Shown one piece after another: positions 8,124 through 15,742 of a stretch of DNA of 42,225 bases; position 1 is the first letter of the stretch; each line of letters begins with the position of its first letter. The position numbers and the translations under genes were made by a program. The stretch comes from Candidatus Gastranaerophilales bacterium (GTDB taxonomy: Bacteria; Cyanobacteriota; Vampirovibrionia; Gastranaerophilales; UBA9579): contig JAQVCB010000001.1 of assembly GCA_028689995.1 (NCBI GenBank), positions 1 through 42,225 of the forward strand, written 5' to 3'. The notes beneath the pieces were generated by a model. It did no database searches. It saw nothing but the letters and a program-made list of their open reading frames with translations, and was not told where the DNA came from.

Positions 8124-8858
8124 TTAATAAGTTGTTTCCCGCCAGTTTCTGAGATTAACACTTGTAACATACACAGAATCATTAATTGTTTGCGTTGAAC
8201 CTAATTGAGAATCAGGAAAATATAAACCATCGGCTTTTGGCACAAAAGCAAACTGCACAGAGCTTCTCGGGGTATCCTGAATAAAAGCAGCAGATTGATT
8301 TGTAAAAGTTGCCGGTTTTAAATTTGTTGCGATAACGAATGATTTCCCCTCTGACCAGTCTGTGGGAGGAAATGTATTTATTTTTAATGAATCGTTCGGG
8401 TCAATAGCAAGATTAAGACTTGAGTTATCCAGAACTGTTTCAACCAGTACATATTTTGAGGAACTTCCTCCATTCCAGACAGATTCAGGCATTATCGAAA
8501 AAGCTGTTCCTTTAAAACTTGTTGAACTTGTTGATGGCATATTTAAGGTTCCGTCCGAATTAAATTTTGGTGTTAATACAGCTATAGCCTGAGTACCTAT
8601 AGTTACATTAACATCCGTATCATTTTTTGAAGGAATAGTTATGCTTGTATTATTTGTATAAAGATAATTTCCCGGCATTAAAGTTGCTATAAGTTTTTCA
8701 GTAACTGCTGTTTTGTATTCTTTTGAATTTATATCATTGTTGAAAGTATCTTCTGAAATAATCATTTTGGCTAATAGATCAATTGTCGGCAAAGTGACTA
8801 TTGCAATAATTACTGCAACAATTAATGCTTCCATTAATGTCATTGCTTTATATTTCAT
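8124..8858 (-). CDS. Type IV pilin-like protein (PilW/GspJ position)
   Basis: MKYKAMTLMEALIVAVIIAI is a prepilin-type leader with the +5 Glu, but the residue before the cut is Ala (A|MTLME) instead of the usual Gly. The remaining ~210 residues are a beta-rich globular domain with no recognisable motif. Its position between a PilV/GspI-like gene and a PilX/GspK-like gene is the place of PilW/GspJ in minor-pilin operons, and that is the basis of the suggested class. The start lies 1 base after the preceding stop, indicating translational coupling. Confidence 0.75.
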   Translation of the reverse strand: MKYKAMTLMEALIVAVIIAIVTLPTIDLLAKMIISEDTFNNDINSKEYKTAVTEKLIATLMPGNYLYTNNTSITIPSKNDTDVNVTIGTQAIAVLTPKFNSDGTLNMPSTSSTSFKGTAFSIMPESVWNGGSSSKYVLVETVLDNSSLNLAIDPNDSLKINTFPPTDWSEGKSFVIATNLKPATFTNQSAAFIQDTPRSSVQFAFVPKADGLYFPDSQLGSTQTINDSVYVTSVNLRNWRETTY

Positions 8859-8859
8859 C

Positions 8860-9294
8860 TTATAACCTCGGATCAGGTTTAGAAATGACTGTTGATAATT
8901 GTATTAATAAATTATTATTTCCGGCGTTAGAAAAAATTACACTTATTTGTTTAAGAGAATCCTCTCTTCCTTCAGGGCCCCAGAGTTTAACATCTGTTTG
9001 AACATCAAAATATCCGTTTGCTGTTATGTTACTTGTTATTGCAACAGGAGGAGTAGTGCCTGTGGAAGTATTTTCATAGGTTATCGGATCTGCTAAAGCC
9101 AGTTTTACCTGTTCAATATATCGTTGAGCAATATCGGTAGCATTGGCAAGATCTTGTGAATCCTGAGAAAGAGAATATTGAGAAGGTATTGAAGCAATCA
9201 GGAACAAAGATACAGTAGCCATTATTACAATCGCCATAATAGCTTCAATAAATGAAAAACCTTTTTTCTTATAAATTTTTTGCAAAGAATGCAC
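8860..9294 (-). CDS. Type IV pilin-like protein (PilV/GspI-like)
   Basis: Prepilin leader KKKG|FSFIEAIMAIVIMATVS with Glu at +5, followed by LANATDIAQRYIEQVKLALA, which resembles the post-helix region of PilV/GspI proteins ('a...a..l.e..r'). It is the first gene of the four-gene pilin operon. The open frame begins at a GTG at 9294 that directly follows TAGGT. A TTG at 9285 has AGGTG at about 8 bases and would give MQKIYKKKGFSF, so the true start may be 9285. The family-typical length is ~140 aa. Confidence 0.78.
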   Translation of the reverse strand: MHSLQKIYKKKGFSFIEAIMAIVIMATVSLFLIASIPSQYSLSQDSQDLANATDIAQRYIEQVKLALADPITYENTSTGTTPPVAITSNITANGYFDVQTDVKLWGPEGREDSLKQISVIFSNAGNNNLLIQLSTVISKPDPRL

Positions 9295-9441
9295 ACCTAA
9301 CGGATAATTTTATGCTACAAAGTTCATTTTATCATTATTTCAGGAATAAATTAATCATGTTGACGAAAAAAATTTACAAAAATACAAAACGCATTTCCGA
9401 TTATTAGAAATAATCTTCTATTTATTAATCATGAATACTTG

Positions 9442-10731
9442 TTAATTAAGTTGCTTGTTGTCAATGGATTTAAATTCTTTAAATAAATTTTTCAGTATGT
9501 TAACAACAGTTTCTTCAGTTAAATCCATAATTTCCAGAGTAGAACGTTTATCTACGGTTTTTCCTGCAAATTTATTAAATTGGTCTATCATTACTTTTTC
9601 AAAGCCGGGATCTGTAATTTTTAAAGAAATTTGAGTTCCGTCAACGGGTTCTTTTATTGAAAAGAAACAGTTAGTATCGGTAATAAATTGTTCTATAACG
9701 ATGGTATTTTTAAATTTTTCTTCCATGTCTTTTTTGATTTGTTCAAAAACTGGTGAAATAACTGAAAATGCTTTTTTAGAAAATTTGTTTTTAAAGATTT
9801 CATAGCTTTTTTTGTCAGATTGAATCTTTTTTAACCATTCTTTTGACATATTTGAATCTTCTTTGGATTCTTCAAATCTGTTAAATACTATAACTCTGTT
9901 TCCGCCGCGGGATATAGCATCATTTAGTGCATTTGATGCACAGGAACTTAAAAATTCAAAATCCATATCACCTTTTGATTCACAAAGTCCTGCACTTATT
10001 GAAAACTCATTTTTATAATGTTTTCTGATTCTGTTATAAACAGCATATCCGCCTTTTTCTTCTGTTCTCGGCATAAATATATAAAATTTTCCTGCTCCTG
10101 CGATACCCATAATATCGCTGGTTCTTATATATTTTTTTATAATCGATGCAAGAAAATTATTTTTATTTTTATCAGTATTATCATCAAGGCAAATAGCCAT
10201 CATGACTACAGGATATTTATATTTTCTGGCAGTGTTAATTTCGTTTGTAAAAACTTTAGGTGTAAATTCAAAAGTGTATGCTTCGTTTTTTCTGTCAATA
10301 GCACCAAGATCACTGAGTAAAATTTCCTTTTTTTCAAGCTCCCTTGCCATTTCACTTTTTTGAAGATTCCAGATCACCTTCATTAAAATTTCTGAATCTC
10401 TTGCAGGTAAAACCATATAATCACTCATTCCTGAATCAAAACAGGAAAGGATGTATTGTTCATCAAAAAAGTTAAATATCATAAAGATAGGAGTAACTTT
10501 TAAAATGGAATCTTTTCTTATTTTTTTGCAAATTTCGAATAAATTATCATTTTTATCATGAACAAATATTATTATGGTATCGGGTATGTACTTGCGGCAA
10601 GATTCAAAGGCTTTTTCTGTGTCAGATTCTATTACTGTGTCTATTTCTCTCAACAGAATTATTTTAGAGCGAAATTTTATTATATCTTCCTGTTTATCGC
10701 TTATGATCAAAATACTGTTTGTTAGTGCCAT
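9442..10731 (-). CDS. Degenerate receiver plus degenerate GGDEF protein, possible pilus regulator
   Basis: Residues 1-125 have the layout of a response-regulator receiver domain, but the phospho-acceptor position in 'PDTIIIFVHD' is Phe (usual pattern PDLVLLD) and the conserved Lys is Leu (DYMVLPARDSEIL for DYLxKPF). Residues ~150-300 match a GGDEF fold: 'YPVVMMAICLDD', 'IKKYIRTSDIMGIAG', and 'ISRGGNRVIVF' in place of 'AK..GRN'. The signature loop is AGKFYIFMP where GGDEF/GGEEF is expected, so cyclase activity is unlikely. The last ~130 residues are an unrecognised domain. It sits just upstream of the pilin operon on the same strand (148-base gap), so a role in pilus control by protein contact is a reasonable inference. 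Confidence 0.7.
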   Translation of the reverse strand: MALTNSILIISDKQEDIIKFRSKIILLREIDTVIESDTEKAFESCRKYIPDTIIIFVHDKNDNLFEICKKIRKDSILKVTPIFMIFNFFDEQYILSCFDSGMSDYMVLPARDSEILMKVIWNLQKSEMARELEKKEILLSDLGAIDRKNEAYTFEFTPKVFTNEINTARKYKYPVVMMAICLDDNTDKNKNNFLASIIKKYIRTSDIMGIAGAGKFYIFMPRTEEKGGYAVYNRIRKHYKNEFSISAGLCESKGDMDFEFLSSCASNALNDAISRGGNRVIVFNRFEESKEDSNMSKEWLKKIQSDKKSYEIFKNKFSKKAFSVISPVFEQIKKDMEEKFKNTIVIEQFITDTNCFFSIKEPVDGTQISLKITDPGFEKVMIDQFNKFAGKTVDKRSTLEIMDLTEETVVNILKNLFKEFKSIDNKQLN

Positions 10732-10791
10732 TGTTGTACTCCGATATTTTATTCCTGTATTATTTACTCAAAAAACGAAAATCAATTTTAG

Positions 10792-10821
10792 TTGAGTATA
10801 ATTAATTATAATAATTATAGT
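10792..10821 (+). promoter_or_regulatory. Possible sigma70-type promoter for the sugar-binding lipoprotein gene
   Basis: TTGAGT (10792-10797), an 18-base spacer, then TATAGT (10816-10821), upstream of the start at 10858. The region is very AT-rich, so alternative boxes exist. Confidence 0.4.
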
Positions 10822-10857
10822 ATACTTTGTACACTTTATTAATTTAACAGGTAAATA

Positions 10858-12279
10858 ATGAGAAAGATTTTTAAATTTTTATTTGTTTTAATGTTTCTTC
10901 TTTTAACGGTTTCCGGTTGTGTTAAAAAACCGGAAAAAACTGTTATTAAATTTTCAAGCTGGGGTTCCGAGACTGAAATTTCTATAATAAAGCCTATTCT
11001 AAAAGAGTTTGAAGCTAAAAATCCTGATATAAAAGTTGAATTTATTCATATTCCAAAGAATTATTTTCAGAAATTACAACTTTTAGTAGCTTCAAACCTG
11101 ACTCCTGATGTTATGTTTATAAATAATATTGACGGCAGTCTTTTTATACAGAATAATATTTTTCTTGATCTTAATCAATATTTGAAAAGTGATATGAGGG
11201 TGCGGAAAAATGTAATTTTTCCTGCATCTTATGAGATCCAGTATCAAGGCAGTAGTGCCGGCTCCTCGCCGCCACAACTGCCTTTCACCTTTCCAAGGTC
11301 GGGTTTGAAAAATTCGATTTTCCCAGAAAATCAGAATTTTTCCGCACCCTCTAATTTAATTTCAAAAAAAGACTTTTTCCCAAAGGCTCTTGAAGCTTTT
11401 AAATATAAAAACGGACTTTATGCTTTGCCAAGAGATATATCAAATCTTGTAATTTATTATAATAAAGATCTTTTTGATAAATTTCATGTTTCATATCCTG
11501 ATAATAACTGGGATTTTAAAGAATTTTTAACTACCGCTAAGAAATTGACAAAAGATTTAAACAATGACAAAAAAATAGATATTTTTGGAACAGGTTTTGA
11601 AGACCTGCCTCTTTTCTGGGTTCCTTTTTTATGGAGTAACGGAGGCGGGATAATTAGCCCTGACCTTACAACAGTTTTAATTGATAAGCCTGAAAGCCTT
11701 GAGGCGATACAGTTTTATGCAGATCTCAGAAATAAATATCATGTAGCTCCAACTGCAAGTGAAGCAGGTAGTGCTAAAATGACGCAGTTTTTTATACAGG
11801 GTAAACTTGCAATGCAGATAAATGGCAGATGGAGCGTGCCAAGACTTAGAAAAGATGCAAATTTCAGGTGGGATATCGCTGAATTTCCAAAAGGAAAAGC
11901 AGGATCAATTGTTGACGCTGATGCATCAGGCTGGACGATAAGCAGAACATCAGTTCATAAAGCAGAAGCCTGGAGACTGATAAAATTTTTAGCCTCAAAG
12001 CACGTATGTTTGAATTTTACAAAAAGCGGACTTATTGTTCCTGCAAGAATTGATGCGGCAAATTCCGATGTATTTCTAAGCAAAAATCTGCTGCCTGAAC
12101 ACTCTGAATTGTTTATTAAAATAATTTCAAAATCCATGCCAACTCCGGCGCCTGAAAATTATCCTGAAATTATGGATACGGTTAATACGGCATTAGAACC
12201 TGTGTGGAACGGAAATTTAAGAGCAAAACAGGCTGTTAATGAGGATGTTGTAAGAAAAATCAGGGATTTGTTAAAATAA
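10858..12279 (+). CDS. Sugar ABC transporter substrate-binding lipoprotein with in-frame repeat insertion
   Basis: Extracytoplasmic binding protein of a carbohydrate ABC importer (family 1 solute-binding type). The N-terminus is a lipoprotein signal (hydrophobic stretch, then LTVSGC with Cys21). Family segments follow: IKFSSWGSETE, FEAKNPDIKVEF, LVASNLTPDVMFIN, then LYALPRDISNLVIYYNKDLF, and WTISRTSVHKAEAWRLIKFL near the end. Between SDM (about residue 113) and SKKDFFPKALEAF (about 169) lie ~52 residues with no family counterpart. They are encoded exactly by a 156-bp inverted-repeat element (11196-11351) that has relatives elsewhere in the window. The gene stays open because the insert is a multiple of three. 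At 473 aa it is longer than the usual ~420. It stands alone; the permease at 442 is a possible but unlinked partner. Confidence 0.9.
   Translation: MRKIFKFLFVLMFLLLTVSGCVKKPEKTVIKFSSWGSETEISIIKPILKEFEAKNPDIKVEFIHIPKNYFQKLQLLVASNLTPDVMFINNIDGSLFIQNNIFLDLNQYLKSDMRVRKNVIFPASYEIQYQGSSAGSSPPQLPFTFPRSGLKNSIFPENQNFSAPSNLISKKDFFPKALEAFKYKNGLYALPRDISNLVIYYNKDLFDKFHVSYPDNNWDFKEFLTTAKKLTKDLNNDKKIDIFGTGFEDLPLFWVPFLWSNGGGIISPDLTTVLIDKPESLEAIQFYADLRNKYHVAPTASEAGSAKMTQFFIQGKLAMQINGRWSVPRLRKDANFRWDIAEFPKGKAGSIVDADASGWTISRTSVHKAEAWRLIKFLASKHVCLNFTKSGLIVPARIDAANSDVFLSKNLLPEHSELFIKIISKSMPTPAPENYPEIMDTVNTALEPVWNGNLRAKQAVNEDVVRKIRDLLK
11196..11351 (+). repeat. Family 1 structured repeat, copy 1, inside the sugar-binding protein gene
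   Basis: The element is bounded by a perfect 16-bp inverted repeat: GAGGGTGCGGAAAAAT at 11196-11211 and its complement at 11336-11351. Inside are three hairpins: the first around 11199-11229; the second GGCAGT...ACTGCC with inner CGGC/GCCG (11248-11282); the third GAAAAATTC-GATTTT-CCCAG-AAAATC-A-GAATTTTTC (11307-11342). The core CCGGCTCCTCGCCG and TTTCACCTTTCCAAGGTCGG matches copies 2 and 3. Length 156 = 52 codons with no stop in the gene's frame. Confidence 0.85.
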
Positions 12280-12291
12280 AAAATTTAGATT

Positions 12292-13002
12292 TTATTCCTG
12301 CTGCAAATTTCCAGTTGTTTTGTAAATAATGACACAGAAAGCTGTCCAGAAAATACCTATACATAATCCTGCAAGTACGTCGGTTGAAAAATGTACACCC
12401 AGATAGACCCTGCTTATACCTATAAGTAATATTAAAATACTTAAAAATGTTAAGATAAATGCTTTAAGCCATTTGTTCTTAATGTAAATAAATGCCAGAT
12501 AAATTAAAGCTCCGTAAAAGCAGGTAGCAAGGGCTGTATGCCCAGAAGGAAATCCAAACCAGTAGGCATGTGTCAAATGAAAATCAACTGCCGGTCTTGC
12601 TCTTCCTATTAGCCATTTGAGCATTACTGTTAAAAAACCTGCACCTCCTGTAATCATAAAAAGAAAAAAGGCTTCTCTAAATTGTTTTAATTTCAAAAAA
12701 CCAAATATTAAGAGAAATGCAACTGGTAAAATCCACTTTACCGAACCAAGGTTTGTTATAAAAATCATAGGATCAGAAGGATTTTTTAAGGCAAAATGGT
12801 TAAAATTAATAACTACTGCATTATCAAAATAATTAATTTGATAAATGTTAAATATTACTAATGTCGTTAAAATTACGAAACATAATAGCGAAAAGAACAT
12901 AATTTTTACAAGAAGTAAATTTTCGCTATGTATAAAATTTTTAATTATTGATTTTAAATTTATATTCAAGGCTTCCCCGCTTAAATATATGCTGAAAACC
13001 AT
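12292..13002 (-). CDS. PAP2-family membrane phosphatase
   Basis: Integral membrane phosphatase of the PAP2/undecaprenyl-diphosphate or phosphatidate phosphatase superfamily. All three catalytic motifs are present in order: KWLIGRARP (motif 1, K-x6-RP), PSGH (motif 2) and SRVYLGVHFSTD (motif 3, SR-x5-H-x3-D). About six hydrophobic segments surround them, the usual six-helix plan. Length (236 aa) is normal. The likely substrate is a lipid phosphate such as undecaprenyl pyrophosphate, but the family is broad. It is convergent with the sugar-binding gene, with only 12 bases between stops, and shares its strand with the zinc-ribbon gene upstream. Confidence 0.9.
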   Translation of the reverse strand: MVFSIYLSGEALNINLKSIIKNFIHSENLLLVKIMFFSLLCFVILTTLVIFNIYQINYFDNAVVINFNHFALKNPSDPMIFITNLGSVKWILPVAFLLIFGFLKLKQFREAFFLFMITGGAGFLTVMLKWLIGRARPAVDFHLTHAYWFGFPSGHTALATCFYGALIYLAFIYIKNKWLKAFILTFLSILILLIGISRVYLGVHFSTDVLAGLCIGIFWTAFCVIIYKTTGNLQQE

Positions 13003-13058
13003 CTTACAGTCAAATATAACATATATTTCTCTTAATCATAAGATAATATAAAGGATTA

Positions 13059-13340
13059 TTAAGCTTGTTCAAAAGGTTTTTCACAGGAGCTGCAGGTTTT
13101 TGCCTTTCTTTCAGCTTTTGTGCCGCAATAATTACATTCTTTATATACCTTTCCCGGTTTATTTTCAAATTTACTTTCATTTTTTGCATTTGCATTAATT
13201 ATTTTGCGTAATTTCCCGTAAAGCAGGAAAAATATAATGGCAAGAACTATTACAAACCAGAACTTAAAAAGAAACATTAAAAAAATTATGGCTAAAATGC
13301 CGATAAAACAACCCGGAGCATTAAATTTTATGTTTAACAT
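13059..13340 (-). CDS. Small membrane protein with zinc ribbon
   Basis: A 93-aa protein. Residues ~10-45 are very hydrophobic (one or two membrane segments, FIGILAIIFLMFLFKFWFVI). A basic linker follows, then a C-terminal zinc ribbon: CNYCG and CSSCEKPF, giving four zinc-ligand cysteines with 13 residues between the pairs. The partner is unknown. It lies 57 bases upstream of the PAP2 phosphatase gene on the same strand and may be co-transcribed with it. Confidence 0.7.
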   Translation of the reverse strand: MLNIKFNAPGCFIGILAIIFLMFLFKFWFVIVLAIIFFLLYGKLRKIINANAKNESKFENKPGKVYKECNYCGTKAERKAKTCSSCEKPFEQA

Positions 13341-13685
13341 ATTTTTTATCCAAACTAAAACTCACTAGAAAATATGGAAAAATTAAAATTTTTCGATATT
13401 TTCTTAATTATGTATAAATATAATAAATTATTAGACAGCGTTGAATCAACTATGAAATTTTACTGAATTTATAAGCACAACAAATAAATATATAATCAGT
13501 TTTGTTACATTTGTTAACAATATTTATATTTTTTGTAGAGTCTGTAGTTCTCTCCATATTTGATATATCAGACCTCAAGAGTAATATTCGTATACTTTAA
13601 AAACTGTATATTTTAAACTTACACCTTGTCAATCAAGGAAATATCTATATAATTGACCTGTAACCATTTGTGAGGAGGAAACCAA
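13341..13685. other. Divergent promoter region upstream of the HU gene
   Basis: AT-rich, with no gene. It separates the minus-strand zinc-ribbon gene from the plus-strand HU gene and holds the HU promoter (13626-13653) and ribosome binding site. The minus-strand open frame across HU is a shadow. Confidence 0.6.
13626..13653 (+). promoter_or_regulatory. Sigma70-type promoter of the HU gene
   Basis: TTGTCA (13626-13631), a 16-base spacer, TATAAT (13648-13653). Transcription would begin near 13660, giving a ~26-base leader that contains GAGGAGG ahead of the ATG. Confidence 0.7.
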
Positions 13686-13961
13686 ATGAACAAAGAAGAA
13701 TTAGTAAAAGAGATTTCAAAAAAAGCTAAAGTTTCACAAAAACAGGCTTCAGAAATTCTTACCATTACCTTAGACACAATTGAAAAAACAGTTTCAAAAG
13801 GTAAAAAAGTAACATTAGTAGGATTCGGAACATTTGAATCACGCAAACGTGCTGCTAGAACTGGTAGAAACCCACAAACAGGAAAAGAAATCAAAATTCC
13901 TGCAAAGAAAGTTCCTGCTTTCTCAGCTGGCAAAAAATTCAAAGAGCTTGTTAACAAATAA
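13686..13961 (+). CDS. hup: DNA-binding protein HU
   Basis: Nucleoid-associated histone-like protein that bends and compacts DNA as a dimer. The 91-aa length is exact for the family. The N-terminal helices (MNKEELVKEISKKAKVSQKQ) and the signature GFGTFESRKRAARTGRNPQT, then IKIPAKKVPAFSAGKKFKEL, are canonical, with the intercalating RNPQTG loop proline present. The start has a strong GAGGAGG site about 6 bases upstream. It is monocistronic: a good promoter precedes it and a strong terminator follows. Confidence 0.97.
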   Translation: MNKEELVKEISKKAKVSQKQASEILTITLDTIEKTVSKGKKVTLVGFGTFESRKRAARTGRNPQTGKEIKIPAKKVPAFSAGKKFKELVNK

Positions 13962-13975
13962 ACTTTAAAGCATTC

Positions 13976-14010
13976 AAAAACACTCCGAAAGTAATTTCGG
14001 AGTGTTTTTT
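13976..14010 (+). terminator. Rho-independent terminator of the HU gene
   Basis: ACACTCCGAAA-GTAA-TTTCGGAGTGT, an 11-bp stem followed by six T residues, beginning ~15 bases after the HU stop. Confidence 0.92.
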
Positions 14011-14202
14011 ATATATATGAAAGATTAAGGTATGACTGATACAAAAAACAAGCGTTTTTCCACTTTAATTATTATGATAAAATAATGTAGTTAGTTAATA
14101 ACTGGATTATTTAAGAAACGAGTTTTAAAAAGCCTTCACTGTCTTCTGATCGAAGCTATATTGGTTTTTTACACTCGAAACTGCTGTAAAGGATAGAATG
14201 AT

Positions 14203-14550
14203 ATGACCGATCACCGTCGCTGGTATGATAGAGATCCGCTTTTACAAGAAGCAATGGAGCTTTTATGCCTGTCTCCTGATGATTCGAAAGACATGGCAGC
14301 AGAATATATTTTAAAATTGCAGGATCAGGTAGCTGCAGATGTAATAGAAAGAGTTTATGAAACCATCACAAAATTTCAGGATAAAGGTAACAGATGGTAT
14401 GATAATGACCCTGTTATGATTAAAGCTGTTGAACTTTTACGTGTTGCACCACCGCATGTACAAAGAGCAGCCGCTAAAAAACTTATACATGTACTCACAC
14501 GTGATGATTTAAAAGAGTCTAATCCTGATCAAATAAGTGAAGAAAAATAA
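14203..14550 (+). CDS. Hypothetical protein with duplicated RWYDxDP motif
   Basis: Not a family I can name. The 115 residues form two similar halves: RRWYDRDPLLQEAMELLCLS (about 5-24) and NRWYDNDPVMIKAVELLRVA (about 62-81), each followed by a helical stretch (AAEYILKLQ, AAKKLIHVL). This looks like an internal duplication of a ~57-residue helical unit. It is soluble and acidic. The ATG follows AAAGGATAGA. The stop is 4 bases before the folE2 start I chose, so the two are probably one operon, and the small protein may serve folate or queuosine metabolism or simply be co-transcribed. Confidence 0.75.
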   Translation: MTDHRRWYDRDPLLQEAMELLCLSPDDSKDMAAEYILKLQDQVAADVIERVYETITKFQDKGNRWYDNDPVMIKAVELLRVAPPHVQRAAAKKLIHVLTRDDLKESNPDQISEEK

Positions 14551-14554
14551 TAAA

Positions 14555-15352
14555 ATGACCAGAACAAAATTAAAAGATATTCAAAACCAGAAAGATCATA
14601 GAGGTATAGATATTCAAAAAGTCGGGGTAAAGAACGTTGAACTACCTCTGAATATTCAGAGAAAAAATGAAGAAGGACAGGTTGTTAACGCCAGAGCAAC
14701 TATGAGTATTTCTTTGCCAAGGGATTATAAGGGTACTCACATGTCAAGATTTATTGAAGTTTTGACTGAATGGTGTCAAAAAAATCTTCTTGGAATTGAT
14801 ATAAAAGGATGCCTTGAAGAAATTGCAAAGAGACTTGATACAGACAATGCTGAATTAAAATTTGAATTCAAATATTTTATTAATAAAAAGGCGCCTGTTA
14901 GTGGACTTTCATGTCCGCTTGGATATAACTGCGGGTTTGAAGGAATTTTAAATAAAGACGATTACAGATTTATCCTTGAAGTAAATGTTCCTGTAACCAC
15001 ACTTTGTCCATGCAGCAAAGAAATTTCAGATTACGGCGCACACAACCAGAGAACTAATGTAAGGGTCAGAATAAGCTATGATCCTGATAAAATTATCTGG
15101 ATAGAAGATCTAGTTGAATTAATAGAACAGTGCGGCAGCAGTCCGATTTATCCCCTTTTAAAAAGGGAAGATGAAAAATATGTGACAGAGCAGGCTTACA
15201 ATAATCCAAAATTTGTTGAAGATCTTTTGAGAGATATTGTTTCAAAATTAAGTAAAAGTAATATAATAAGCTGGTATGAAATTGACTGCGAAGCTTTTGA
15301 AAGTATCCACAATCATAGTGCCTGGGCTTATCAGGAAGAATTTTTATTGTAA
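14555..15352 (+). CDS. folE2: GTP cyclohydrolase FolE2 (type IB)
   Basis: Catalyses GTP to 7,8-dihydroneopterin triphosphate, the first step of tetrahydrofolate and of queuosine/7-deazaguanine synthesis, in the cytoplasm. The FolE2 core is clear: TTLCPCSKEISDYGAHNQR holds the conserved catalytic/metal-ligand Cys, and SGLSCPLGYNCGFEG and CEAFESIHNHSAWA match family signatures. From ATG 14555 the product is 265 aa, the usual size. An in-frame GTG at 14537 would overlap the previous gene and has no better ribosome binding site. No folate gene is adjacent apart from the small co-oriented upstream gene. Confidence 0.93.
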   Translation: MTRTKLKDIQNQKDHRGIDIQKVGVKNVELPLNIQRKNEEGQVVNARATMSISLPRDYKGTHMSRFIEVLTEWCQKNLLGIDIKGCLEEIAKRLDTDNAELKFEFKYFINKKAPVSGLSCPLGYNCGFEGILNKDDYRFILEVNVPVTTLCPCSKEISDYGAHNQRTNVRVRISYDPDKIIWIEDLVELIEQCGSSPIYPLLKREDEKYVTEQAYNNPKFVEDLLRDIVSKLSKSNIISWYEIDCEAFESIHNHSAWAYQEEFLL

Positions 15353-15742
15353 GACGGTTAGGTATCAGGATTATTGGGAGCAATATTTATAAGTATGTTT
15401 GATAATGTCATGCCGTACGTCATCTATCCCTTTATGACTTAATGCAACAGGCGATAATCAGATAGATCCCAAATTAAGTGCGGGATGACAAACAAGCACA
15501 AAGTATTATTTATTCGATATCACCAGATTTGTTAGTATAAGATTCATATAATTTTAGACTTTATTATTTTCATCATTAAAATAAATTCTATAAGATGCAG
15601 AAAAAATATTTTTTTCTTGCATCTTACATGATCCAGTGTCAAGGCAATATCACCGGCTCATCGCCGCTAATATTGCCTTTCACCTTTCCAAGGTCGGTTA
15701 TGGAAAAATCCGATTTTTCCATAACCTCTAGAGGAATTAGAG
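15353..15742. other. Intergenic region carrying dispersed repeats
   Basis: It holds family 3-like material (TGTCATGCCGTACGTC to GCGGGATGACA, about 15404-15490) and family 1 copy 2 (15592-15736). A 62-codon open frame beginning at 15595 is simply the repeat read in the same frame as in the sugar-binding gene; I do not call it a gene. Confidence 0.6.
15592..15736 (+). repeat. Family 1 structured repeat, copy 2
   Basis: Three hairpins: AAGATGCAG-AAAAAA...TTTTTT-C-T-TGCATCTT (15592-15628), GGCAATAT...ATATTGCC with inner CGGC/GCCG, and GGTTATGGAAAAATC/GATTTTTCCATAACC. The core CCGGCTCATCGCCG and TTTCACCTTTCCAAGGTCGG is nearly identical to copy 1, while outer stem bases differ in paired fashion. 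The 3' end (CCTCTAGAGGAATTAG) supplies the ribosome binding site of the next gene. Confidence 0.85.
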
